A stretch of DNA of 36,734 bases. Origin: Planctomycetaceae bacterium. Its GTDB lineage: Bacteria; Planctomycetota; Planctomycetia; Planctomycetales; Planctomycetaceae. Below are positions 7,647 through 15,506 of the stretch, one piece after another. The DNA is taken from NCBI GenBank assembly GCA_015485495.1, contig WFTL01000078.1:1-36734 (forward strand), read 5' to 3'. Below the pieces are notes generated by a model. It saw only the letters and a list, made by a program, of their open reading frames with translations. It did not search any database and was not told the DNA's origin. Every line of letters starts with the position of its first letter. The stretch's first letter is position 1. The position numbers were made by a program, and so were the translations under genes.

Positions 7647-9182
7647 ATGTCAGACTCCGCTGCAGAACGCAAACCGGGACCGTCGCATCCCGACGAACTG
7701 ATCGACCGGACCATCGGAGAATTTCGCCTGCTGCGGCGTCTGGGGGCCGGTGGCATGGCGGAAGTGTACCTTGCCGAGCAGCCGTCGCTGCAGCGGGTGG
7801 TCGCTTTGAAAGTGCTGCGTTCGGATCGGGTTGCCGGATTCGATGTGTCCATGGTGGAACGGTTCGAACGGGAAGCCCGGGCAGCCGCGGGACTGAATCA
7901 TCCGCACATCGTTCAGGTCTATCAGACGGGCGAAGACAACGGCATCCACTACATCGTTCAGGAATACGTTCCGGGCTGCAATCTGTCTCAGCGCATCCGC
8001 CGGGACGGCCCGCCGGAACTGCATCAGGGAGTCCGGTGGATGCGGCAGGTGGCCGAAGCGCTGCAGGCTGCCGAACAGGCCGGCATCGTGCATCGGGACA
8101 TCAAGCCCGAAAACATCATGCTCACCGCGGACGATGTGGCCAAGGTCGCCGATTTCGGCCTCGCCCAGCTCAGCGAACAGGCCGATCAGAAACATCTCAC
8201 CCAGACCGGAACGGCTATCGGGACGCCGCTGTACATGAGTCCGGAACAGATTCGCGGCGGCCGCCTGGATGCACGCAGCGATCAGTATTCGTTCGGAGTG
8301 ACCTGCTACCACATGTTCGCCGGACGACCGCCGTTTTCATCCGGACATTCCGTGGCTGTGGCCGTTCAGCATCTGCAGGACGATCCCACACCGCTGTCCC
8401 GGTTTCGGGCCGATCTGCCGACGGCCGTGTGCGACACGATCCACCGCATGATGGCCAAGAATCCGGATGACCGGTTTGCCACGGCAGCCGACATGGTTTC
8501 CGCGATTGCCGCTCTGCAGTCCCTGCCGATCAATGCGTCCCTGAAGCAGCCGTCCGGTTTTCCGGGCCGCATCCGGGCTCTGTTTCCTTCTGCGAAGGCG
8601 GCCGCAGCCGGTTTTCTGATTGCGACGGCCGTCGGCGTGCTGGCTTCCCGCCACTGGATGCCGCCGCTGCGACTGCCGTACGAAGAACCGAATCCCGTCG
8701 AACAGAAATCGTCGGCCGCGGCCCAGTTCGCCGCTGCTTTGCTGATGCCGTCCAGCGAATCGGCCTGGCTGGCTGTCGAAACCTGCTATCCGGATTCCGA
8801 CGAAGCCCTGTACGCTTCCTTCCAGCTCGCTCTGCTGTACATCCGCCGCCAGCCTCCCGATCTGCAGCGGGCCGATGACCGTCTGGCTGCCCTGCTGCGA
8901 CAGATCCGGGCCATCGGCGGATTCGAACGTCTGGAAATGATGGCTCTGGCCGCCCGCGCTCTGATTGCCCATCGACAGAACCGCCCCGAACAGGAACAGA
9001 AGTTCCAGGATGCCGTGCGGCATCGCCACGCGGATGCCGCCGATGGCGAATTGCTGTTTCCGGAATCAGCTCCGCGGCCGCTGCGAACGTACCTGAATTC
9101 CACATTCCCCGAACTACTGGCCGATTCGCCCCGTCCCCAGACGGCCCGCCGCAGGCGGCGTGCGGGAGGTCCGGATCGGTGA
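7647..9182 (+). CDS. Serine/threonine protein kinase (PknB type) with C-terminal membrane segment
   Basis: A 511-residue membrane-anchored Hanks-type kinase. The glycine loop GAGGMAEV is at 33-40, the ATP lysine K55 in VALKVL, the catalytic loop HRDIKPEN at 149-156, DFG at 169-171 and SPEQ at 198-201. All key residues are present, so it should be active. After the kinase domain (about 25-290) comes one hydrophobic helix at about 318-334, then an alpha-helical, probably TPR-like C-terminal region that would lie outside the cytoplasm, ending in an Arg-rich tail. The ATG at 7647 fits the family length; the frame opens upstream without support. The stop overlaps the GTG of the next gene, so the kinase and the dehydrogenase are translationally coupled. 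Confidence 0.93.
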   Translation: MSDSAAERKPGPSHPDELIDRTIGEFRLLRRLGAGGMAEVYLAEQPSLQRVVALKVLRSDRVAGFDVSMVERFEREARAAAGLNHPHIVQVYQTGEDNGIHYIVQEYVPGCNLSQRIRRDGPPELHQGVRWMRQVAEALQAAEQAGIVHRDIKPENIMLTADDVAKVADFGLAQLSEQADQKHLTQTGTAIGTPLYMSPEQIRGGRLDARSDQYSFGVTCYHMFAGRPPFSSGHSVAVAVQHLQDDPTPLSRFRADLPTAVCDTIHRMMAKNPDDRFATAADMVSAIAALQSLPINASLKQPSGFPGRIRALFPSAKAAAAGFLIATAVGVLASRHWMPPLRLPYEEPNPVEQKSSAAAQFAAALLMPSSESAWLAVETCYPDSDEALYASFQLALLYIRRQPPDLQRADDRLAALLRQIRAIGGFERLEMMALAARALIAHRQNRPEQEQKFQDAVRHRHADAADGELLFPESAPRPLRTYLNSTFPELLADSPRPQTARRRRRAGGPDR

Positions 9183-10270
9183 CTGCCGACACGTTTTCCG
9201 TCCGGCTGACCGCCGACTTTTTCGATACGCACGGGCGGCTGAAATTCCATGACGCCGGCCTGGATCTGCTGCGGGAATGCGGCGGCATCCGTCTTTCTGC
9301 GTTCGAAGAACACCGGCCGGTCATTCAGCCGCATCAGATCGGGGACGCTCATGCTGTCATCGTGCTCACACCTCAGGTGACTCAGGCCTCTCTGGACGGC
9401 TGCGAGAACCTGCTGATGATCGGCCGTTTCGGTGTCGGATTCGACAGCGTCGATGTGGACGCCTGCACGGAACGCGATGTGCTGGTCACGATCACGTCCG
9501 GCGCCGTCGATCGGTCCATGGCCGAAGCGACCATCGGCTGGATGATCGCGCTGTCCCACCACATGCTCAGCAAAGACCGACTCGTCCGAACCGGCCGGTG
9601 GGACCGGCGCACGGAATTTCCCGGAAAAGAACTGCGCGACCGCACTCTGGGCATCATCGGTCTGGGGGGGATCGGCCGGGAACTGGTTGCGATGCTGCGG
9701 CCTTTTGGAATGAATCGTCCGCTGGCCTGTGATCCGTTCGTGCCGGATTCCGTGTTTCACGAACTGGGCGTCACTGCGGTGTCTCTGCCCGAACTGCTCC
9801 GATCAGCCGATTTCGTGTCGATCCACTGCCCTCTGAATGAATCCACCCGTGGACTGATCGGCCGCCGCGAACTGGACATGATGAAACCGGACGCCTGGCT
9901 GCTGAATACGGCTCGAGGCGGCATTGTCGATGAAGACGCTCTGTTCGACGCACTGAAGGAAAAACGGATTGCCGGAGCGGCCATCGACTGCTTCGAAAAC
10001 GAACCGCTGCAGGAACCGCACCGTCTGAGCAGTCTGGACAACGTGATTCTGGCCCCGCATTCTGTCGCCTGGACCGACGAATTCTTTCGCGACATCGGCC
10101 GGACCGTCTGCGGCGGTGTCATCGATCTGTATCAGGGCCGCCGGCCACACGGTGTTCTGAACCCCGGTGTGCTGCAGCGGCCCGGCTTTCGCACCCGCTG
10201 GGCCCGCGCCACCGGCCGGAATCCGGACGAGCTGGCCGGGCCGGATTCGTCCACAGAACGGCACCCGTGA
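9179..10270 (+). CDS. D-isomer-specific 2-hydroxyacid dehydrogenase (phosphoglycerate dehydrogenase-like)
   Basis: A 363-residue NAD-dependent dehydrogenase of the 2-hydroxyacid family. The cofactor loop GLGGIG is at 161-166; the catalytic residues are Arg246 in NTARGGIVDE, Glu275 in FENEP and His294 in LAPHSVAW. The N-terminal substrate domain and the C-terminal return helix are complete, but no ACT or other regulatory domain follows, so it is a short form. The tail after about 325 is Pro/Arg-rich and not conserved. The start is GTG at 9179, overlapping the kinase stop as GTGA and preceded by GGGAGG at good distance. The substrate is not assignable. The coupling suggests co-expression with, or phosphorylation by, the kinase, but this is inference. 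Confidence 0.9.
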   Translation: MTADTFSVRLTADFFDTHGRLKFHDAGLDLLRECGGIRLSAFEEHRPVIQPHQIGDAHAVIVLTPQVTQASLDGCENLLMIGRFGVGFDSVDVDACTERDVLVTITSGAVDRSMAEATIGWMIALSHHMLSKDRLVRTGRWDRRTEFPGKELRDRTLGIIGLGGIGRELVAMLRPFGMNRPLACDPFVPDSVFHELGVTAVSLPELLRSADFVSIHCPLNESTRGLIGRRELDMMKPDAWLLNTARGGIVDEDALFDALKEKRIAGAAIDCFENEPLQEPHRLSSLDNVILAPHSVAWTDEFFRDIGRTVCGGVIDLYQGRRPHGVLNPGVLQRPGFRTRWARATGRNPDELAGPDSSTERHP

Positions 10271-10352
10271 CACTCAGACGCCTCGGCCACCGGCCGCATT
10301 CTGTCAGCCACCGTATCTGCACGCGGCTGTCAGCCCGGCGATCGATTCCGAA

Positions 10353-11132
10353 TCAGGCGGCCGACGTGTCGATCATGCCGGCCGGCGATTCGCAGCGAGG
10401 AAGTTTCAGAGTGAACGTGGTGCCGCGGCCCGGCTCGCTTTCCACCCGAATGCGGCCGCCGTGCGCTTCGATGATCTTTCGGCACAGTGCCAGGCCCAGC
10501 CCCGTGCCGCCCTGTCCCCGGGCATCGGCTTTTCGGGTCGTGTAGAACGGATCGAAGATTTTCTGCAGCCGGTCATGCGGGATGCCGGATCCCGTGTCGG
10601 CCACGGACACTTCGGCCCAGCCTTCTTCCGGATTGTCGCGGATGGAAATGCGAATGCGGCCTCCTTCAGGGGTGGCCTGCCGGGCGTTGACAATCAGATT
10701 GATCAGAATCTGCTGGATCTGACTGCTGTTGACCTGCGCCCAGACCGGCCCGGACGGATCGCGATCCAGGCCGATGCGGTGCATCTGCAGGTCCTTCTGG
10801 ACGAGAACCAGAACATCATCGACCAGGCGTCCCAGTTCAGCCGGGTCGTAACGGTCACTCGTGTTGCGCGAATACGCCAGCATGCCGGTTGTGATTTTCG
10901 CAGCCCGCTGAGCGGCCGACAGAATGCGGTCGAACGCCTTGTCCCGAGTGGCCTCGTCCCTGTGCCGAACGCCCATTTTGGCGTAGTTGATGACCGTCGT
11001 CAGGATATTGTTGAATTCGTGCGTGATGCTGCTGGCCAGAGCGCCGACGGAACTGAGCCGCTGCGCCCGAAGAAGCTGTTCTTCCAGAAGCTCGATTTTC
11101 TGAGCATCCGTCATCTGCTGTTCACCGGACAT
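10353..11132 (-). CDS. Soluble sensor histidine kinase (orphan)
   Basis: A 259-residue two-component kinase core with no membrane segment and no PAS or GAF domain. A short coiled helix (about 8-28) leads into the dimerisation domain with the phospho-acceptor His38 in SSITHEFNNIL, then an N box INLIVNARQATPEGG, a G1 box ADTGSGIP, an F box FDPFYTTR and a G2 box GGTGLGLALCRKI. The THEFNN form is the HisKA type seen in NtrB-like kinases. The ATG at 11132 is chosen; a second ATG at 11114 would leave a nearly identical protein, and neither has a strong ribosome site. No partner response regulator is adjacent. It diverges from the Tad-like cassette. Confidence 0.88.
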   Translation of the reverse strand: MSGEQQMTDAQKIELLEEQLLRAQRLSSVGALASSITHEFNNILTTVINYAKMGVRHRDEATRDKAFDRILSAAQRAAKITTGMLAYSRNTSDRYDPAELGRLVDDVLVLVQKDLQMHRIGLDRDPSGPVWAQVNSSQIQQILINLIVNARQATPEGGRIRISIRDNPEEGWAEVSVADTGSGIPHDRLQKIFDPFYTTRKADARGQGGTGLGLALCRKIIEAHGGRIRVESEPGRGTTFTLKLPRCESPAGMIDTSAA

Positions 11133-11533
11133 CGTGATGTCTGCCTGATCTGACCGGAAACCCGATCGGTGCGGAAAAGACGGCCGTTCTGCGAAAATCG
11201 TCCCGGATTCGATCCACAAAACCGCCGCGAACTGTCTGACTGTCATTATCGGCATTCGGAGGTGTCCAGGCTGAATGATGACGCAGCCGTTTCGCCGCAT
11301 GTGATGCAATTCCGGAACACGGCAGGCTTCATGGAGTCCCGAGTGCCGGGAAGATGTGGTTGTCCTGCGACGCGGAAGATGTCCCCGGGAATCGGCAGCC
11401 GCTGCCGAAAGACGGCGAGCCTGAGTGTTTTCCCCCGGGTGGCATTTCCTGTTCTAAGCTGTGAGTGGAACCGGCTTCTGTGTTCCGGTTCGTTCATTTT
11501 CGTGACATTCGTTCCGCACCAAAGGCAGATGCC
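11133..11533. other. Divergent intergenic region between histidine kinase and TadE genes
   Basis: These 401 bases hold the promoters of the histidine kinase (minus) and the Tad-like cassette (plus). I find no gene and no convincing -35/-10 pair. The frame of the TadE gene stays open upstream to 11465, but that part has no similarity to pilin-like N termini. Confidence 0.4.
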
Positions 11534-12016
11534 GTGAACACCATCTCCGTGACAACCCGACGTCGGCGACGCCGCGGATCGTCTCTTGTGGAAACCGCGG
11601 TGGTGCTGCCTGTCTTTTTCACGGTGCTGTTCGGATTCATCGAATTCGGGCACTGCTTCATGACCATCCACACGCTGAATTCCGCGGCCCGGCGGGCGGC
11701 CCGGCTGGGAGTCGGTGAGGGAGTCACGTCGGACGACGTTTACGACCTGGCCTACGCCATTCTCGATTCGGCCATCGACGCGGACCTTGAGAACGTCACG
11801 ATCGAAATTCTGGACGCCAGCATTTTCGATGACAGCACGGTGGATGCATCGCAGATCGATTACAGCCAGCTTTCGTCGGTCGAAGTGGCCGACCTGGAAG
11901 AGCGCACTCTGTTCATGGTCCGAATCGAAGTCCCGTATAGCGAAGTGGGAATCATGGGCCCCCGCTGGGTCGGCAATCTGAACCTGTACGGGCAGGCCGT
12001 CATGAGAAAGGAATGA
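11534..12016 (+). CDS. TadE-like pseudopilin-family protein (first of two)
   Basis: A 160-residue protein with the TadE signature: a basic cytoplasmic start (TTRRRRRRGSSLVE), the conserved Glu five residues into the hydrophobic helix (VETAVVLPVFFTVLFGFIEFGHCF), then an acidic extracytoplasmic region. In Tad systems such minor pseudopilins are processed by a prepilin peptidase and assembled with the pilus. The start is GTG at 11534, preceded by AAAGG at short distance; a GTG at 11465 would add residues unlike the family. The last codons overlap the next gene as ATGA. Cysteine is present only in the helix. It begins the three-gene cassette. Confidence 0.85.
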   Translation: MNTISVTTRRRRRRGSSLVETAVVLPVFFTVLFGFIEFGHCFMTIHTLNSAARRAARLGVGEGVTSDDVYDLAYAILDSAIDADLENVTIEILDASIFDDSTVDASQIDYSQLSSVEVADLEERTLFMVRIEVPYSEVGIMGPRWVGNLNLYGQAVMRKE

Positions 12017-12516
12017 CCATGATGCAGCGATTACTGTGCTCACAGCCTGGCCCCGCACGCCGCGGCGTGGCGGCCGTGGAATGCGCCATCATTCTGCCGG
12101 TGATGCTGTTCCTGGTCCTGGGACTCATCGAACTGGGCACCGCACTGCGGGCCGCCACGATTCTCGATTCGGCCGTTCGTGAAGCCGGCCGTCTGGCCAC
12201 GATGGACTGGCGCTATGTGGTCGACAGCAGCGACACGCCCAACGAGAAAGTGGAACGCGATCTGCGCAACTTCGTCACGGCATCCGGACTGCCGGGGGAC
12301 GATCTGATCGTCAGCATCGAGTTTGCCGAGGGAGACGCAGCCGGGACACCGTTCGACATTTCCGACGAAAACAATGAACTGGAACTGATGCTCATCGAAC
12401 TGCAGCTTCCGTATTCGAGTGTCAGTCTGTTTCCGACCAACTATCTCGACGGAGTCACGATTCGAGCGGGGCTGGTGCTCCGCGCCGGCATTAACAGCGG
12501 CGGCCTGACGAACTGA
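12013..12516 (+). CDS. TadE/TadF-like pseudopilin-family protein (second)
   Basis: A 167-residue paralogue of the preceding gene: ARRGVAAVECAIILPVMLFLVLGLIELGTALRAATIL carries the same conserved Glu and hydrophobic helix, followed by an acidic globular part with beta strands. The ATG at 12013 overlaps the upstream stop as ATGA, but the AAGGA at 12008-12012 is too close to it; the in-frame ATG at 12019 has better spacing and is the likelier initiation point. It would form, with the first TadE protein, a pair of minor subunits as in TadE/TadF. The following 142 bases contain only the leader of the TadG gene. Confidence 0.85.
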   Translation: MTMMQRLLCSQPGPARRGVAAVECAIILPVMLFLVLGLIELGTALRAATILDSAVREAGRLATMDWRYVVDSSDTPNEKVERDLRNFVTASGLPGDDLIVSIEFAEGDAAGTPFDISDENNELELMLIELQLPYSSVSLFPTNYLDGVTIRAGLVLRAGINSGGLTN

Positions 12517-12658
12517 TGCAGACAGGGGCGTTCCGGACCCGGCCTGTGCCAGCCTGCGTCGGGAAGCCGGCCGATTTGCCGGGACACTACAGAAACCAGA
12601 CAGCAGCAGAGATGACTTTATTGAACACGGTGGGCCGACAGCAGCGGGGGAACTCATC

Positions 12659-14662
12659 ATGAAACAGACTCATCCGAATCCCTGTCACCGTCTGGAAGCG
12701 GATCGTCGACGCGGCGTCTTCTTTGCTCTGGCCATTCTGAGCATGCTGGCGGCTCTCACGTTCGTGGGCATGTCCGTGGACCTGGGCATGATCACCGTGA
12801 CCAAAACCCGCATGCAGGGGGCAGCAGACGCGGCCGCTCTGGCCGCCGCTCAGGAAATCGTCGTGGCCGTGCGGGAAGCCGGCGAAGCAGGAATCACGGA
12901 CGTCCAGGCTGTCCAGGCCCTGTCTGCTCAGCAGGCCCGCGACATGGCCGAACATGTGTGCGACCTGAACGGGTTCTATATCGATCCCGACACAGACGTG
13001 GAACTCGGATCCCGACTGCTCGGATCCGACGGACAGACGTATCAGGAAACCTGGGGCAGTCCGCCGTACAACATGGTCCGTGTCACCATCCGCAAAGACA
13101 ACGAAGACCTGACGGCTCCGGATGCCGAACTGCGGCTGTCCTTCGCACCGGTCATCGGAAAACGGTCCCACACCCTGACCACTCAGGCCACCGCATTCAT
13201 CGAATCCCGCGACATCGTGGCCGTGCTGGACTATTCCGGATCGATGGCCTACGACAGCCTCATCTATTCCGGCACCATCAACCGGCTCGGACTGGCCCAG
13301 GTGGAAAGCAGTCTGGACGACATCTGGGATGCTCTGGTGGCGTCCAATGTCACGTTCAGCGACGACGCGGCGACCGTCAAATTTCCGTCGGGCGGTTTTG
13401 GAGGCATCAATTCGTATGCCGGAACGTACATCAGCAGCAACGATGTCGACACCGTGTACACCACGCTCGGCCTGGACGACGACGGCAGCGGATCATCCGG
13501 CAATTACTGGGACGGCTGGAGTTCCGGATACAGTTCCGGACTGGGCACGACCTACTACACGAACTACGCCTACGGCTATTACTGGCTCGTCCTCGAATCC
13601 GGACCGTATTCCAGCTACCTGTGGTACAACACGAACGGTGGAAGCAGCTACTACTACTACGGCGATCTGTATGACTATCCCGGGGCCGGTTCCGGAAGCA
13701 GCAGCCCCATTCCGTTTCCACAGGAGGGCAAAACAGGAGTCGACGGAACGCTCAACGGTAAGCCGTCCGCGTCCGAAAGCGAAACCATGTGGAAGGACTA
13801 CATCGATTTCGTCATGACGGACAGCTCGCTGAATGCCTATGGATACGGGAAAACATACGGCTACCGCACCCTGATGCATTACCTGATTTCCGAACAGATG
13901 ATGAACCACCAGTCGGAAGATCTGTGGAGAGCTCCCATCTATCCGCACCATGCCGTCAAGGAGGGAATGACTCTGTTCGCCACCTTCCTGGACAACCTGG
14001 GATACGGCGACCATCTCGGACTGGTGACCTATGCCACCACCTCGCGCCGGCAGATCGGACTCTGGGACGACGGCGTCGAAGTGACGGTCGATCTGAATGG
14101 CGAACACCTCACCGATGACTACACGGCCATCGACACCATTCAGGTTCACAAGCAGCCGGGACACTACGACCGTGCCACGGGAATGGGATACGGTCTGGAA
14201 GACGCCATCGAACTGATCGATGAACAGGGCCGCTACGGCGCACAGAAATACATCCTGCTGATGACGGACGGACAGCCGAACCAGTATCCGTACGGATTCG
14301 ACGAAAACAGCCTGCCCCCGGACTGGGACTGGGATGAACTGACCGATTTCGACGGCGACGGCGTGGCCGACTTCACCATCGACAGCAGCTACGGAAGCTG
14401 GGACTCCAACTGGCGTGCGGCTCTGTATGCCTTCATGATCGCCGAACAGGCGAAAGAGGCCGGCATCGTCGTGCATACGATTTCGGTGGGGTCCGGAGCC
14501 GACACGGATCTCATGTCGGCCATCGCCGGCATGACCGGCGGCAGCCACCTGCACGTTCCCGGAGGCACGACGATTGCCGAAATGGAAGCGGATCTGGAAG
14601 CAGCCTTCGCCCTGCTGGCCGGCCGGGTGCCTCCGGCCCGTCTGGTTCCCGGCGACAACTGA
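12659..14662 (+). CDS. TadG-like protein with von Willebrand A domain and Tyr-rich insertion
   Basis: A 667-residue membrane-anchored, extracytoplasmic protein. The N terminus RRRGVFFALAILSMLAALTFVGMSVDLGMI is the TadG-type helix, followed by the conserved helix GAADAAALAAAQEI. A von Willebrand A domain begins at about 185: the MIDAS motif D191-Y-S-G-S195, Thr507 in DRATGMG and Asp537 in LLMTDGQP. Between the first and later strands lies an insertion of over 200 residues that includes 17 tyrosines in residues 281-340. A calcium-type loop DFDGDGVADF is at 563-572. The ATG at 12659 has GGGGGA upstream. Known TadG-vWA proteins are linked to Tad pilus surface adhesion; the insertion is not typical. 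Confidence 0.88.
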   Translation: MKQTHPNPCHRLEADRRRGVFFALAILSMLAALTFVGMSVDLGMITVTKTRMQGAADAAALAAAQEIVVAVREAGEAGITDVQAVQALSAQQARDMAEHVCDLNGFYIDPDTDVELGSRLLGSDGQTYQETWGSPPYNMVRVTIRKDNEDLTAPDAELRLSFAPVIGKRSHTLTTQATAFIESRDIVAVLDYSGSMAYDSLIYSGTINRLGLAQVESSLDDIWDALVASNVTFSDDAATVKFPSGGFGGINSYAGTYISSNDVDTVYTTLGLDDDGSGSSGNYWDGWSSGYSSGLGTTYYTNYAYGYYWLVLESGPYSSYLWYNTNGGSSYYYYGDLYDYPGAGSGSSSPIPFPQEGKTGVDGTLNGKPSASESETMWKDYIDFVMTDSSLNAYGYGKTYGYRTLMHYLISEQMMNHQSEDLWRAPIYPHHAVKEGMTLFATFLDNLGYGDHLGLVTYATTSRRQIGLWDDGVEVTVDLNGEHLTDDYTAIDTIQVHKQPGHYDRATGMGYGLEDAIELIDEQGRYGAQKYILLMTDGQPNQYPYGFDENSLPPDWDWDELTDFDGDGVADFTIDSSYGSWDSNWRAALYAFMIAEQAKEAGIVVHTISVGSGADTDLMSAIAGMTGGSHLHVPGGTTIAEMEADLEAAFALLAGRVPPARLVPGDN

Positions 14663-14689
14663 CGTTCTTCCTGCGTCTCCGGAAAACAG

Positions 14690-14726
14690 GCCCGTTCCCG
14701 AGGTCCCGCGGGGCCTCGGACCGGGC
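14690..14726 (+). terminator. Strong hairpin downstream of the TadG gene
   Basis: A stem CCGAGG/CCTCGG extended by CCC/GGG pairs, with an outer GCCCG/CGGGC arm, starts 28 bases after the TadG stop. There is no T run, so it may be a Rho-dependent or mRNA-stabilising structure rather than an intrinsic terminator. Confidence 0.4.
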
Positions 14727-15506
14727 ATCCGGCCCCCCGCTCCTCTGGACGCCGCACGCTGCCGATGGCCTTCCATCTGCAGCCGATATCGAACCGACAC
14801 CGCATCAGGACTTGCCGGTTGTTCACGTCCCGGATTCCCGGACACAGTACCGAGCACGCACTCTTTCAGACGGAAACGGTTTCGGTTCATTCACCGCGTC
14901 CCGAAAACAGACACTGTATCCACCTGACCTGTGGAACCGGCCGGTGGCCGCACCCGACGACTGACAGGCAGGCGATTCCCGACGCGCCCCAGTTCGGTGG
15001 GTCACTTCGACGCGCGGTCCGCGCTTCCAAAGCACCTTCGCCATCAGTGCGCGAAGGCCATGCGGCCAACAGGAGCAAAAGCGCTGACGACGCCGGTCCG
15101 GTCTGTTCCGGAAAATGCGTCCCGACCCAGGAGTCTCCTTCTGCAGCCCGGTGAATCCGCCTGACGCCCTGAGGCAGACTGCGGTGCGTGTGCCGGATAC
15201 AGGTGACGCGGCCAGATCGATAAAAGGGAAGGCCCCCGGACAACCGACAGGATCCTCACGGTCAGCCGTGCTGCCGGGAGGTCCCCCCCCGTTTTTCGTC
15301 CGAGATGCCGTTTCGCGACATACGTTCCTGTGTACAGAACGGGTGTCCCCGCACCCGACAGAATCCAGCGAGCGTGTGCGGCCACGTCATCTGCTGTCTG
15401 CAGAAATCCGAAATCGTGCCTCGCCGGAATCTGATCCGGCCCGGTATTCCTGCCGGGTCAGAACGTGTCATCCCGGTCCCGAACGAGTTACAGGATCGCC
15501 CCTTCG
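14727..15506. other. Long non-coding gap before the hybrid kinase gene
   Basis: I find no supportable gene in these 780 bases: the open frames on both strands have no recognisable domain, and their translations are Arg/Pro-rich as expected from GC-rich noise. A small palindrome GCGCGG-T-CCGCGC lies at 15012-15024. The region must contain the hybrid kinase promoter, which I cannot place. Confidence 0.4.

Noticed and set aside
13493-14890. Minus-strand open frame (465 codons) opposite the TadG gene
   Set aside because: No domain; it follows from codon bias of the plus-strand gene and runs into the hairpin region.
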